A DNA stretch of 64,000 bases from Bradyrhizobium sp. Y36. GTDB lineage: Bacteria; Pseudomonadota; Alphaproteobacteria; Rhizobiales; Xanthobacteraceae. This document shows positions 36,657 through 45,296 of the stretch, piece after piece. Numbering within the stretch: the first letter of the stretch is position 1; every line of letters starts with the position of its first letter. Made by a program: the position numbers and the translations under genes. The stretch is taken from contig NZ_NWTI01000004.1 of NCBI RefSeq assembly GCF_002531575.1, positions 62,001-126,000 on the forward strand. Reading direction: 5' to 3'. The notes below the pieces were generated by a model. That model saw nothing but the letters and a program-made list of their open reading frames with translations, was not told the DNA's origin and did no database searches.

Positions 36657-37442
36657 ATGCCAGCACCCGCCTCCCAGCCCGACGATCCCGCCCTGCTCCG
36701 GATCGACGGCCCGATCGCGACCATCACGCTCAACCGCCCCGCCGCCTTCAACTCGATCAACCTTGCGATCGCGCAAAAGCTCGAGCAGCTCGCGGCGTAT
36801 ATCGAAGGCGACGACGCCATCAAGGTCCTGGTGATCGAGGGCGAAGGACGCGCCTTCTCGGCCGGCGGTGATCTGCAGACGATCGGGGCGGCCGCCGAGG
36901 CCGGCACGGTGACGCCTGTCGTCGGAGAGCTGTTGAAGCACTATCATGCCTTCATCGAGATCGTCAGGCGCATGCCCAAAATCTCGCTGTCGAGCGTGCA
37001 CGGCTCGGCCGCCGGCGCCGGCATGGGTCTCGCCTTCGTCACCGATCTCTGCATCGCCGCCGACGATGCCAAGTTCACGCCGGCCTATGCCAAGATCGGG
37101 GTATCGCCGGACGGCGGCTCGACGGTCGGCACCGTCGGATCGCGCCGCGCGCTGCAGATTTTTCTCGCCGAGGACAATTTTACCGCGCAGCAGGCCTGTG
37201 AATGGGGCCTTGTCGCCAAGACCGTTCCTGCCACCGAGCTGAAGGCGGCGACGCGGCAGCTCGCCGAGCGGCTGTCGCAGAATCCGCCTGCGGCGATATC
37301 AGGCACCAAATCGCTGGTCTACCAGGCCGCCACCACGCCGGTGAAGCAGCAGCTCGATGCCGAGGAGCACAAGATCATCATGGCGATGAACACGGAGGAA
37401 TTCCGCACCGCCGTTAAGAAATTCACGAGCAAGTCGAAGTGA
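36657..37442 (+). CDS. Enoyl-CoA hydratase/isomerase family protein
   Basis: A 261-residue crotonase-fold protein acting on a CoA thioester. The oxyanion-hole segments are GRAFSAGGDLQ and VHGSAAGAGMGLAFVTD. Both glutamates used by true hydratases are replaced: glycine 124 and tyrosine 144 occupy those positions, while D152 stands in SPDGGS. That pattern is closer to PaaG-type isomerases than to hydratases, so an isomerase is likelier. It overlaps the next gene by GTGA. The in-frame ATG 18 bases upstream is an alternative start. Confidence 0.88.
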   Translation: MPAPASQPDDPALLRIDGPIATITLNRPAAFNSINLAIAQKLEQLAAYIEGDDAIKVLVIEGEGRAFSAGGDLQTIGAAAEAGTVTPVVGELLKHYHAFIEIVRRMPKISLSSVHGSAAGAGMGLAFVTDLCIAADDAKFTPAYAKIGVSPDGGSTVGTVGSRRALQIFLAEDNFTAQQACEWGLVAKTVPATELKAATRQLAERLSQNPPAAISGTKSLVYQAATTPVKQQLDAEEHKIIMAMNTEEFRTAVKKFTSKSK

Positions 37443-38044
37443 TTCCCGCGCGCAGCTTCTTCGGCCTTCGTCACGGCGCCACGGACTGGAATCGCGAGGG
37501 GCTTTTTCAGGGCCGAACCGACAATCCGTTGAACGAGGACGGCCTGAGGCAAGCGCACGAGGCGGCGGACATGCTCCGCGGCACCGGCATCAGCCGCATC
37601 GTGGCAAGCCCCCTCGTGCGCGCGGCCCGAACCGCCGAGATCATCGCGGCGGCGATCTCGGCACCGCTGGAGATCGACGACCGCATCATCGAATTCGATT
37701 TCGGCAGCCTCGAGGGCCTCCCTGTCCGTGACGTCATGATCAAGCACGGCGTCACGTCCGCGACGGGCCTCGTGTCGATCCTGACGGGCGACGGCGAAAG
37801 CTGGGATGCCATGGCCGGACGGTCGCTGGCTTGCGTCGCGGCGTGGCTCGAGCGTCATCCCGACGACGACCTGTTGTTCGTCTGCCACGACGCGGTGATG
37901 CAGGCGATGGCGAACGCGCTGTCCGGCAGCTATTTCAAGAACAGCCACGCCACCCCGTTCCGCTACGTGCACGAGCAGGCGCGATGGCGGATCGAGCAGG
38001 TCGCTACTGCGGACAGATATAGCCAGTCCCCGCCGGCGACTTGA
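37439..38044 (+). CDS. Histidine phosphatase family protein (phosphoglycerate mutase-like)
   Basis: A 201-residue phosphatase of the histidine (RHG) superfamily. The phospho-acceptor histidine is in LRHGATDWNREGLFQGRTDNPLNEDG near residue 11. The second arginine is in ASPLVRAARTAEI, the acid in FGSLEG and the second histidine in FVCHDAVM. It starts at GTG, overlapping the stop of the crotonase-fold gene, and so is probably coupled to it. It runs 41 bases into the convergent TRAP permease gene. Broad-range phosphatase, alpha-ribazole phosphatase and mutase activities are all possible. Confidence 0.9.
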   Translation: MIPARSFFGLRHGATDWNREGLFQGRTDNPLNEDGLRQAHEAADMLRGTGISRIVASPLVRAARTAEIIAAAISAPLEIDDRIIEFDFGSLEGLPVRDVMIKHGVTSATGLVSILTGDGESWDAMAGRSLACVAAWLERHPDDDLLFVCHDAVMQAMANALSGSYFKNSHATPFRYVHEQARWRIEQVATADRYSQSPPAT

Positions 38045-39344
38045 AGCATCCGACCGATTCCGGCAGCACGTGCCGCGGCAGCCACAGCACCACGCTCGGG
38101 AAATAGATCGCAAACGCGATGGTGCCTAGGAAGACGAGATAGATCGGCAATGCTGCGCGCAGCGCCTTGGCAAAGCTGATGCCGACGAATTTCGACGCCA
38201 TCAGCAGCACAAGCCCGTAGGGCGGCGTGATCAAGCCGAAGGCGAGCGTTGCGATCAATACGACGCCCATGTGCACCGCGTTGATGTCCCCGGCCTCGGT
38301 GAGCGTGTTCACCAGCGGCATAAAGATGATGATGGTCGGCACCGGCTCGATGAAGTCACCGACCACTGTGAACAGCAGCACCATCAGCAGCATGATCAGG
38401 TGCGGATCATGACCCGCGATCGAGGTGATCACTTCGGCGATGTAGCTGGCGCCGCGCAGATAAGCCAGCATCCAGCCGAATGCGTTGGCCGCGCCGATCG
38501 TGATCAGCGGCAGCGAGAAGATCAGTCCGGCGAGGCAGAAATCGTAAGGGATCTTCCTGATATGCCCGCGATTGAGCGCGGGGATCACGACGAGGACGAT
38601 CCAGACCACGGCGACGACGCCGGCTTCCGTCGGCGTGAACCAGCCGGTGAGGATGCCCCCGAGCAGGATGACGGGGATCATCAGCGGCAAGGCGGCATCG
38701 CCAGCCGCGAACACCACCTGCCGCAGCGGCGCCCGCGGCTTGCGCAGGCCTGAGGGGCCGAAGAAATAGCAATAGATCATCAGGCCGAAACCGATCATCA
38801 GGCCCGGCACCACGCCTGCCATGAACAGGCCGGCGATCGAGACGTTGCCGACGGCGCCATAGACCACGGCGGTGATGCTCGGCGGCACCAGCGCGGCGAT
38901 GGTCGAGGCCGAGGCGATGATGGCGGCGATGAAGGCGGGTTCGTAGCCCTCGCGCTTCATCGGGCCGCCGAGCGCCCGGCTCATCACGGCAACGTCGGCG
39001 GTGGTGGAGCCCGACATTTCCGAGAAGAACATGCTGAAGACGACGACGACCTGCGACAGCCCGCCCCTGATATGCCCGACCAGCGACACCGAGAGATTGG
39101 CTATTCGCACCACCACATTGGCCGAGCTCATGAGCTCGCCGACCAGCAGGAAGAACGGGATCGCCAGCAGCGCCTCGGAATCGACGCCGTCGAAGATCTT
39201 CTGGATGATCGCGGCAAGCGAGACGTCCGACAGCAGCGCACCAATGAAGACGCCGGCCATCAGCGAAAACGGCACGGGTACGCCAAGATAGCCGAACGAC
39301 AGGAAGCAGATCGTCATCAACGCCAGGACAATGGGTGCGCTCAC
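38004..39344 (-). CDS. TRAP transporter large permease subunit (DctM-like)
   Basis: A 446-residue membrane protein with about 12 helices, the transport subunit of a TRAP importer driven by the sodium or proton gradient. Typical segments are PFFLLVGELMSSANVVVRIANL and MSGSTTADVAVMSRALGGPMKREGYEP. It overlaps the small-subunit stop by 4 bases. The C-terminal tail is somewhat long and overlaps the convergent phosphatase gene by 41 bases. TRAP systems usually import organic acids, including sugar acids, which fits the dehydratase encoded upstream. Confidence 0.94.
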   Translation of the reverse strand: MSAPIVLALMTICFLSFGYLGVPVPFSLMAGVFIGALLSDVSLAAIIQKIFDGVDSEALLAIPFFLLVGELMSSANVVVRIANLSVSLVGHIRGGLSQVVVVFSMFFSEMSGSTTADVAVMSRALGGPMKREGYEPAFIAAIIASASTIAALVPPSITAVVYGAVGNVSIAGLFMAGVVPGLMIGFGLMIYCYFFGPSGLRKPRAPLRQVVFAAGDAALPLMIPVILLGGILTGWFTPTEAGVVAVVWIVLVVIPALNRGHIRKIPYDFCLAGLIFSLPLITIGAANAFGWMLAYLRGASYIAEVITSIAGHDPHLIMLLMVLLFTVVGDFIEPVPTIIIFMPLVNTLTEAGDINAVHMGVVLIATLAFGLITPPYGLVLLMASKFVGISFAKALRAALPIYLVFLGTIAFAIYFPSVVLWLPRHVLPESVGCFKSPAGTGYICPQ

Positions 39345-39919
39345 GGCTGCGCCCTCATCTGTGCGTCGGAAACGACGGGCGCGCCATCTTCCTCGGGAGG
39401 CTCGGGATGGTCAAAGCCGTTGCGCAGACCGTTGACGAGCTGCTCGATGGTGAACAAGCCGATCAGCGCGCCCGACAAGGGAATGATTGCGTAGAGCGAG
39501 GCAATCGGCGTGCCCGACGGAAGGCGGAAGCTGCCGAAGCCGCGCAGATAATTCTGGTAGCCGTACCAGATCAGGCAGAAGGCGACGCCGAGCACGACGA
39601 TGCGGATGATGACTTCGACGACCATCCGCGAGGTGCCGTGCATCGCCTCGGAGATCGCAGTGAGATAGAGGTGATCGTTGCGCCGCGTCGCAGCCGCCGT
39701 ACCGACGAAGATCGCGTAGATGAAGAGCGTCGAGGTCACTTCCTGAAGCCACAGCCAGGGATGGCCGATGGTGCGGGTGACGATGTCGGCGGTGACCGAC
39801 AGCGAGAAGCCGAAGCACAGCACGCCGCACAGGATCATGAGCGCAAGCTCGAGCCAGTCGAGCCAGCGCCATTTGAGATGGCGTTGTCGTTGCACCAGCA
39901 GTTTGTCGGCGATGGCCAT
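39341..39919 (-). CDS. TRAP transporter small permease subunit (DctQ-like)
   Basis: A 192-residue protein with four predicted helices and the landmark WLWLQEVTSTLFIYAIFVGTAAATRRNDHLYL. It is the partner of the large subunit, with ATGA overlap. It is followed upstream by a 192-base gap with a palindromic repeat before the binding-protein gene, so the three subunits are one operon with an inserted element. Confidence 0.92.
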   Translation of the reverse strand: MAIADKLLVQRQRHLKWRWLDWLELALMILCGVLCFGFSLSVTADIVTRTIGHPWLWLQEVTSTLFIYAIFVGTAAATRRNDHLYLTAISEAMHGTSRMVVEVIIRIVVLGVAFCLIWYGYQNYLRGFGSFRLPSGTPIASLYAIIPLSGALIGLFTIEQLVNGLRNGFDHPEPPEEDGAPVVSDAQMRAQP

Positions 39920-39991
39920 TTACGTCCTCGTCGTCCCGGAGCTATCGGATGTGACAGCTGGGAAGCTGCCGATCGTGCTCGGCGTGCATGG

Positions 39992-40094
39992 TTCGAGACG
40001 CCCGCCTTGGCGGGCTCCTCACCATGAGGGTCTAAAATCGCGCTGTGAAACGAGGCCTCATCCTGAGTGCCCGCCGCAAGGCGGGCGTCTCGAA
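39992..40094. repeat. Intergenic palindromic repeat, family G
   Basis: Arms TTCGAGACGCCCGCCTTGGCGGGC and GCCCGCCGCAAGGCGGGCGTCTCGAA are inverted, with CTCCTCACCATGAGG and CCTCATCCTGAG inside. It lies in the TRAP operon between the binding-protein gene and the small permease gene. I saw one copy here; it resembles a common rhizobial intergenic repeat. Confidence 0.75.
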
Positions 40095-40111
40095 GGGTGG
40101 CCGCAAGCGCC

Positions 40112-41107
40112 CTAATTGATCGACCGGATCAAATCCTTGATCTTCTCGGCGTGCGGGCCGAGCTCCTTGGCGAGCTTGTCGAGATAGGGATCGGCGACCG
40201 CCGTGAAACTCTTCTTGTCGACGTTGTCGACGATCTTCACCCCCATCTTCTTCAGCTTCTCGGCGGCCGTGCGCTCGAGATCGAAGGCCTTCTGCGGCTC
40301 CTTGGTGCTGATCTCGTTGGCGGCGGTCTGCACCCATCCCTTCTGCTCGGCGGAGAGGCTCTGCCAGAGCTTGTCCGAGATGAACACCAGCGCGTTGTTG
40401 GCTTCGTGCTCGGTGATGTTGAGGACCGGCGCCACCTCGTAGTGCTTGTTGACGAGATAGACGTTGATGCTGTTCTCGGCGACGTCGACGACGCCGGTCT
40501 GCAAGGAAGTGTAGACGCTGCCGAACGGCATGTGCACGGTCTGGGCACCGTAGGCCGGGAACATGGTGTCCTCGGTCGCGGTCGCCTGCACGCGGACCTT
40601 CGCGCCCTTGATGTCGCCGACGTTGTGGATTTCCCGCTTCGCATACATGTGGCGCACGCCCTGCGAGCCCGTCGCGATCACGTGCAGGCCCTGCGTGGTC
40701 TCGTCGATCATGGTCTTGAGCGCCTCGAACACGCGGGGATCGGCCAGCCCCTTCACCACGTGGCTCTCGTCGCGGAACAGATAATGCAACGACATCACAC
40801 CGGCCTGCGGCGAGATCGTCGCCGTGTTGGCGGAGGAGATGATCGAGAACTCGACGTCGCCGGCCTTCACGAGCTGGAGCACCTGCGGCTCCTGCCCGAG
40901 CTGTGCGCCGGGATACTGGTCGATGATCATGGTGCCCTTGCTCAATTCCTTGAGCTTCTCGGCAAACAGGTCACCCGCGATGGAATAGCCGGTGTTGCGC
41001 GGCTGGTCATAGGCGAAGCGATAATGCTTCACCTCCTGCGCCCCGGCTCCGGTCACGAAAAGCATAGCGGCCACCGCCGCCAACCCACACATGGATCGCG
41101 CAATCAT
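40112..41107 (-). CDS. TRAP transporter substrate-binding protein (DctP-like)
   Basis: A 331-residue periplasmic binding protein. The signal peptide ends near GAGAQEV (hydrophobic LAAVAAMLFVTG). The DctP landmarks IDQYPGAQLGQEPQVLQLVKAGDVEFSI and DIKGAKVRVQATATE are present, the latter holding the arginine that normally contacts the ligand carboxylate. The ligand should therefore be a carboxylate, and context suggests a sugar acid. It is the first of the three TRAP genes, 62 bases after the dehydratase. Confidence 0.93.
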   Translation of the reverse strand: MIARSMCGLAAVAAMLFVTGAGAQEVKHYRFAYDQPRNTGYSIAGDLFAEKLKELSKGTMIIDQYPGAQLGQEPQVLQLVKAGDVEFSIISSANTATISPQAGVMSLHYLFRDESHVVKGLADPRVFEALKTMIDETTQGLHVIATGSQGVRHMYAKREIHNVGDIKGAKVRVQATATEDTMFPAYGAQTVHMPFGSVYTSLQTGVVDVAENSINVYLVNKHYEVAPVLNITEHEANNALVFISDKLWQSLSAEQKGWVQTAANEISTKEPQKAFDLERTAAEKLKKMGVKIVDNVDKKSFTAVADPYLDKLAKELGPHAEKIKDLIRSIN

Positions 41108-41169
41108 CGTTTCCCCCTGTTTTGTCGCCCGCCGTTTAAGCGGTCTGGGCGCTTGTCGTTAAATCAGCC

Positions 41170-42882
41170 TCACTCGGTCTTCTTCCCAGTCCTCTGCATG
41201 AAATCGAAATCGCAGCCCTCGTCGGCCTGCATGATGGTCTCGTTGAACAGCCAGGCATAGCCGCGCCGTGCTTCCTCGGGCGCCGCGGCCGGCTTCAACG
41301 CGGCGCGGCGGCGCTCCAGCTCGGCCGCATCGACCAAAAGCTCGATGCTGCGCTTGGCCACGTCCAGGCTGATCATGTCGCCATTCTTCACCAGTGACAG
41401 CGGCCCGCCGACGGCGGATTCCGGCGTGATGTGCAAAACGATGGTGCCGAACGCGGTGCCGCTCATGCGCGCGTCCGAAATGCGCACCATGTCCTTGGTA
41501 CCGCCGCGCGCGAGCTTCTTGGGGATCGGCAGATAGCCTGCCTCCGGCATGCCGGGTGCACCCTTCGGGCCGGCATTGCGCAGCACCAGCACGTCGTCGG
41601 CGGAGACGTCGAGATCGGGATCATCGACCCGCAGGGTCATGTCCTCGACGGACTCGAACACCACCGCGCGCCCCGTGTGCTTCAGCAGCTTCGGGCTCGC
41701 GGCCGACTGCTTGATGACGGCGCCGCGCGGCGCCAGATTGCCGTGCAGGACGGCAAGGCCGCCTTCCTTCTTGATGGGATTGTCGCGCGAACGGATCGCG
41801 TCCTGGCCAGGCACGTCCTCCGCATTGGCGACGACGTCGCGCAGCGTCTGGCCTGAGATCGTCCTTGCGTCGAGATCGACGAGATCTCCGAGCTGCGCCA
41901 GCAGCTTCGGCACGCCGCCGGCGTGATGGAAATGCTCCATGTAATGCTCGCCGGACGGCTTGAGATCGACCAGCACCGGCACCTCACGGCCGATCTGGTC
42001 GAACTTTTCGAGATCGAGCCGGTGCGGCGAGCGATGCGCCATCGCGGTCAGGTGGATCAGGCCGTTGGTCGAGCCGCCGATCGCCTGCAACACCACTTGC
42101 GCGTTCTTGAAGGACGCCGGCGTCAGCAGCTCGCTCGGCCTCGGGCCCTTGGTCTTGGCCATCTCGGCGGCGACCTTGCCGCTGGCCTCCGCAAGCCGGA
42201 AACGCTCGGCATGCGGCGCCGGGATCGTCGCACTCATCGGCAGCGACAGGCCCATGGCTTCGATCATGCAGGCCATGGTCGAGGCCGTGCCCATGACCAT
42301 GCAGGTGCCGACGGATGGCGCCAGACGGCCGTTCACCGCCTCGATCTCGGCATCGTCCATCTCGCCGGCGCGGTACTTGCCCCAGAGCCGGCGGCAATCG
42401 GTGCAGGCGCCCAGCACCTCGCCCTTGTGATGGCCGACCACCATGGGACCGACGGGTATGACCACGGTCGGCAGATCGGCACTGATCGCGGCCATCACCT
42501 GAGCCGGAAGAGTCTTGTCGCAGCCGCCGATCACGATGACCGAATCCATCGGCTGGGCCCGGATCATCTCCTCGGTGTCCATCGCCATCAGGTTGCGCAG
42601 ATACATCGAGGTCGGGTGCGCAAAGCTCTCGGCGATCGAGATGGTCGGGAACACGAACGGCATCGCGCCCGACAGCATCACGCCGCGCTTGGCGGCCTCG
42701 ATGATCTGCGGGACGTTGCCGTGGCAGGGATTGTAATCGCTATAGGTGTTGGTGATGCCGACGATCGGGCGCTCAAGCGCATCGTCGGAATAGCCCATGG
42801 CCTTGATGAACGCCTTGCGCAGGAACAGCGAGAAGCCGGCATCGCCATAGCTCGTCAGACCCTTGCGCAAACCACTCGTCAT
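41170..42882 (-). CDS. IlvD/Edd family Fe-S dehydratase, probably a sugar-acid dehydratase
   Basis: A 570-residue iron-sulfur dehydratase. Likely cluster cysteines are C53 (YNPCHGN), C121 (GGCDKT) and C194 (VGTCMVMG), the set seen in this family. Its size and the CTDCRRLWGKYRAGE segment fit the aldonate dehydratase branch (arabinonate, xylonate, gluconate) better than branched-chain synthesis. Substrate becomes a 2-keto-3-deoxy sugar acid. It heads the TRAP operon and is divergent from a GntR regulator. AAGGAG is 7 bases before this ATG. An ATG three bases upstream is equally possible. Confidence 0.9.
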   Translation of the reverse strand: MTSGLRKGLTSYGDAGFSLFLRKAFIKAMGYSDDALERPIVGITNTYSDYNPCHGNVPQIIEAAKRGVMLSGAMPFVFPTISIAESFAHPTSMYLRNLMAMDTEEMIRAQPMDSVIVIGGCDKTLPAQVMAAISADLPTVVIPVGPMVVGHHKGEVLGACTDCRRLWGKYRAGEMDDAEIEAVNGRLAPSVGTCMVMGTASTMACMIEAMGLSLPMSATIPAPHAERFRLAEASGKVAAEMAKTKGPRPSELLTPASFKNAQVVLQAIGGSTNGLIHLTAMAHRSPHRLDLEKFDQIGREVPVLVDLKPSGEHYMEHFHHAGGVPKLLAQLGDLVDLDARTISGQTLRDVVANAEDVPGQDAIRSRDNPIKKEGGLAVLHGNLAPRGAVIKQSAASPKLLKHTGRAVVFESVEDMTLRVDDPDLDVSADDVLVLRNAGPKGAPGMPEAGYLPIPKKLARGGTKDMVRISDARMSGTAFGTIVLHITPESAVGGPLSLVKNGDMISLDVAKRSIELLVDAAELERRRAALKPAAAPEEARRGYAWLFNETIMQADEGCDFDFMQRTGKKTE

Positions 42883-42925
42883 CATGCCACTCCTTCAGTT
42901 GCCATTGTGGTACAGCCCGCCCCCT

Positions 42926-43002
42926 GATTGTCAATAAGATTGGTCCATATTGTCGCATTTTCCAGCCAAACCGCTCCCTTCCCGCGCAAATTATTGACAA
43001 TC
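42926..43002. promoter_or_regulatory. Divergent control region with exact 12-base inverted repeats
   Basis: GATTGTCAATAA (42926-42937) and TTATTGACAATC (42991-43002) are exact reverse complements, 53 bases apart, between the dehydratase and GntR genes. Each contains the near-palindrome ATTGNCAAT and, on the outward-facing strand, a TTGACA -35 sequence. An additional ATTGGTCCATAT lies between at 42939-42950. The layout suggests two mirrored promoters, each overlapped by a GntR binding site. Confidence 0.6.
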
Positions 43003-43048
43003 CGTCCCTTCCCTGCTCCACAAGGCCAGACGCCGGGAGGCCGAGGGA

Positions 43049-43729
43049 ATGTCCGACATTCGCACCGCAGACAGCATGCCGGTCCGGGACGACGATCCGG
43101 CCGACATCGTCGCGCGGCTGGAGGAAGACATCATCTTCGGCCGCCTCGCGCCGGGCGCACGCCTCACCGAGGACGCGCTGATGTCGCGCTACGGCACCTC
43201 CCGCCATTTCGTGCGCCAGGCGCTGGTGGATGCGGAGCGCCGCGGCATCGTCCGCCGCGAGAAGAACGTCGGCGCCACGGTGCGGTTCTACTCCGCCGAA
43301 GAGGTCCGGCAGATCTATGAAGTCCGGGAGATGCTGACCCGGCAGGCGGCGCTGATGATCCCCTTGCCGGCGCCGCAAGCCCTGATCGACGAACTCTCCG
43401 CGTTGCAACGGCAATATTGCGCGAAGGCCGACATCCGCGATCTGCGCGGCATCCACGAAGCCAACGACGCCTTCCACCTCGCGCTGTTCTCCGCCTGCGG
43501 CAATCCCTATCTGGTGGGCTCGCTCCAGGACTACATGAACCTCACCCTGCCGATGCGCGCAAAAAACCTCGCCGACCGCGAGGGCCTCGCGCAGTCACGG
43601 CGCCAGCACGAGATGATGATCGAGCTTTTGAAGGGCCGCGACAGCTGGGCGCTGGCGCAGCTGTGCGTCGACCACATGCAGTTCAGCAAGAAGGATTATC
43701 TGGGAAGGATTGGTGGTACCAACGCGTAG
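43049..43729 (+). CDS. GntR-family regulator, FadR/FCD subgroup
   Basis: A 226-residue regulator. The winged helix-turn-helix covers about 20-85 (EEDIIFGRLAPGARLTEDALMSRYGTSRHFVRQALVDAERRGIV). The FCD ligand domain follows, with metal-binding-type residues in EANDAFHLALFSACGN and RRQHEMMIELLKGRD. GGGAGG precedes the ATG. It is divergent from the dehydratase and TRAP genes and probably represses them until the sugar acid or its keto-deoxy product is present. Confidence 0.92.
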   Translation: MSDIRTADSMPVRDDDPADIVARLEEDIIFGRLAPGARLTEDALMSRYGTSRHFVRQALVDAERRGIVRREKNVGATVRFYSAEEVRQIYEVREMLTRQAALMIPLPAPQALIDELSALQRQYCAKADIRDLRGIHEANDAFHLALFSACGNPYLVGSLQDYMNLTLPMRAKNLADREGLAQSRRQHEMMIELLKGRDSWALAQLCVDHMQFSKKDYLGRIGGTNA

Positions 43730-43768
43730 ACGGATCGAGCTGTCGTTAGAACGACGTCAAAGATCCGT

Positions 43769-44182
43769 TCAGTACCGCCGCAACAGCCCGGCATCCACGC
43801 TCGCCTCGCCATAATCGGCGCAGGCCCTTTTCGGGTTTCTGATCAAGTCCGTGCGAACGCGCCTGAATGTCCTGCCGGCCGCGTCCGAGACCTCCAGGCG
43901 GAATTTGCGGGGATCGTAGCTTTCGCCATCGCGGGCGTTGATGGCGGCGGCATAGGCGTCGATCATGGCCATCGCCGCCTCGGGGCTGCCGAGAAGCCGG
44001 GCGCCGAGCTGAACGCCGCCGCTGCCATCGACCTCGTAGCCGTCGCATCGCTGCTCCAGCACCACGGACGCGACGACGAGCTGGTCGAGGAACGTCGCCT
44101 CGGCATCGGTCAGCGCTGCGGCATGCGCGGGCCCTGATACGAACGTCGCGAGCATCGCGACGACTGACAATTTGATTCTCAT
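43769..44182 (-). CDS. Small secreted protein of unknown function
   Basis: A 137-residue protein with a good signal peptide (MRIKLSVVAMLATFVSGPAHA before AALTD), so it is probably periplasmic. The mature part of about 115 residues contains two cysteines (QRCDG and RACADYG) that could form a disulfide, and many charged residues. I recognise no domain. It is convergent with the GntR gene and has its own promoter region to the right. Similar small secreted proteins of unknown role are common in rhizobia. Confidence 0.75.
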   Translation of the reverse strand: MRIKLSVVAMLATFVSGPAHAAALTDAEATFLDQLVVASVVLEQRCDGYEVDGSGGVQLGARLLGSPEAAMAMIDAYAAAINARDGESYDPRKFRLEVSDAAGRTFRRVRTDLIRNPKRACADYGEASVDAGLLRRY

Positions 44183-44304
44183 TGTCGTGGCTCCCGAATT
44201 GCGATCGCAAATGTCGAGAGACAGACGATGTCCGGGGCAGTGTTGACCTGGATCAACGGAATAGCGCGAGTCGCCCCTCTACGAGGTAGGAAGCTGCATC
44301 AGCA

Positions 44305-44384
44305 CGTCATTGCAAGCGCAGCGAAGCAATGCAGAGTCGTTCCGCAGATGGATTCTGGATTGCTTCGCTACGCTCGCAATGACC
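44305..44384. repeat. Dispersed palindromic repeat, family B, degenerate copy 3
   Basis: CGTCATTGCAAGCGCAGCGA and TTCGCTACGCTCGCAATGAC form the arms, and GAAGCAATGCAG matches CTGGATTGCTTC imperfectly. The sequence diverges in the centre from the copies at 25274 and 32085. Confidence 0.75.
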
Positions 44385-44397
44385 GGCGGAGACAGCC

Positions 44398-44503
44398 CGT
44401 AGGATGGGGAGCGCTCTTGCGAACCCCATCGCCCTGCTGCTTTTCGTTCGGTCCAACTGCGTGGCCAAAGCTCGCGGTCTCGCTTCGCTCTCCCCATCCT
44501 ACG
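44398..44503. repeat. Palindromic repeat, variant of family C
   Basis: Arms CGTAGGATGGGGAGCG and CTCTCCCCATCCTACG are inverted. Compared with family C the core GTAGGGTGGGC is replaced by GTAGGATGGGG, and the centre is unrelated. It may be a separate subfamily. Confidence 0.7.
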
Positions 44504-44609
44504 CGCTGCCGCCAAAGGCCGGCAGGCCGCCCGCACTTCAAAAGGCTATGGACATGATCAAAACCGTGAGGGAGAACGCGGCATCGAGCCAATTTCAGGA
44601 TGCCGTAAA

Positions 44610-45293
44610 ATGGAATTTGATGATGTCATTCTCGGCCGGCGGAGCATTCGCGGCTACAAGCCCGACCCCGTCCCGCAGGAATTGATCAAGGAAATCCTGG
44701 CGCTGGCCATGCGCGCGCCGTCGTCGATGAATACCCAGCCGTGGAATTTCTACGTCATCACCGGCGCGCCGCTGGATCGTATCCGTCAGGGCAATACCGA
44801 GCGCAATCTGGCGGGCGTGCCGCACTCGCGCGAATTTCGAACCGGGCAGGCATTCGAAGGCGTCCATCGCGAACGGCAGATTGGCGTCGCCAAGCAGTTG
44901 TTCAGCGCAATGGGAATTGCGCGAGACGACAAGCAGAAGCGGCAGGATTGGGTCCTGCGCGGCTTTCGTCAGTTCGACGCGCCCGTATGCGTGATCATTA
45001 CGTATGATCGTGCGTTGGCTTCGAGTGACGACACGGCCTTCGACTGCGGCGCCGTGGCGACCGCGCTCGTCAACGCGGCCTGGTCGCGGGGGCTTGGCGC
45101 CGTGATCAACAGCCAGGGCATCATGCAATCCCCCGTCGTGCGCGAGCATGCCGCAATAGCGGATGATCAGGTGATCATGAAGAGCATCGCGTTAGGCTGG
45201 CCGGACGACAGTTTTCCGGCCAACGCCGTCGTCTCCGAGCGCAAGTCGGTCGATGAGGCGACGACATTCGTGGGATTTGCGGGTGGAGCCTAG
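44610..45293 (+). CDS. Nitroreductase family protein
   Basis: A 227-residue FMN-dependent oxidoreductase. The FMN-phosphate arginine motif is RRSIRGYKPDPVP near the N-terminus, and APSSMNTQPWNFYVITG is the typical second segment. The later LVNAAWSRGLGAVINSQG and ALGWPDDSFPAN complete the FMN site. AGGA about 8 bases upstream supports the ATG. The protein likely reduces nitroaromatics or quinones using NAD(P)H. It stands between unrelated genes and is convergent with the uronate dehydrogenase-like gene, 3 bases apart. Confidence 0.9.
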   Translation: MEFDDVILGRRSIRGYKPDPVPQELIKEILALAMRAPSSMNTQPWNFYVITGAPLDRIRQGNTERNLAGVPHSREFRTGQAFEGVHRERQIGVAKQLFSAMGIARDDKQKRQDWVLRGFRQFDAPVCVIITYDRALASSDDTAFDCGAVATALVNAAWSRGLGAVINSQGIMQSPVVREHAAIADDQVIMKSIALGWPDDSFPANAVVSERKSVDEATTFVGFAGGA

Positions 45294-45296
45294 GGC

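Larger units (their letters stand above)
44183..44609. other. 427-base intergenic region made mainly of repeats
   Basis: No protein gene is supported. The region holds the promoter side of the secreted-protein gene, a degenerate family B palindrome (44305-44384), a variant family C palindrome (44398-44503) and about 100 bases of leader before the nitroreductase. Short frames here come from the repeats. Confidence 0.7.

Noticed and set aside
43742..43755. GTCGTT-AG-AACGAC considered as a terminator between GntR and the secreted-protein gene
   Set aside because: The stem is only six pairs with no T-run on either strand.
44404..44685. A 93-codon plus-strand frame before the nitroreductase
   Set aside because: It is built from a family C repeat and then overlaps the nitroreductase start out of frame.
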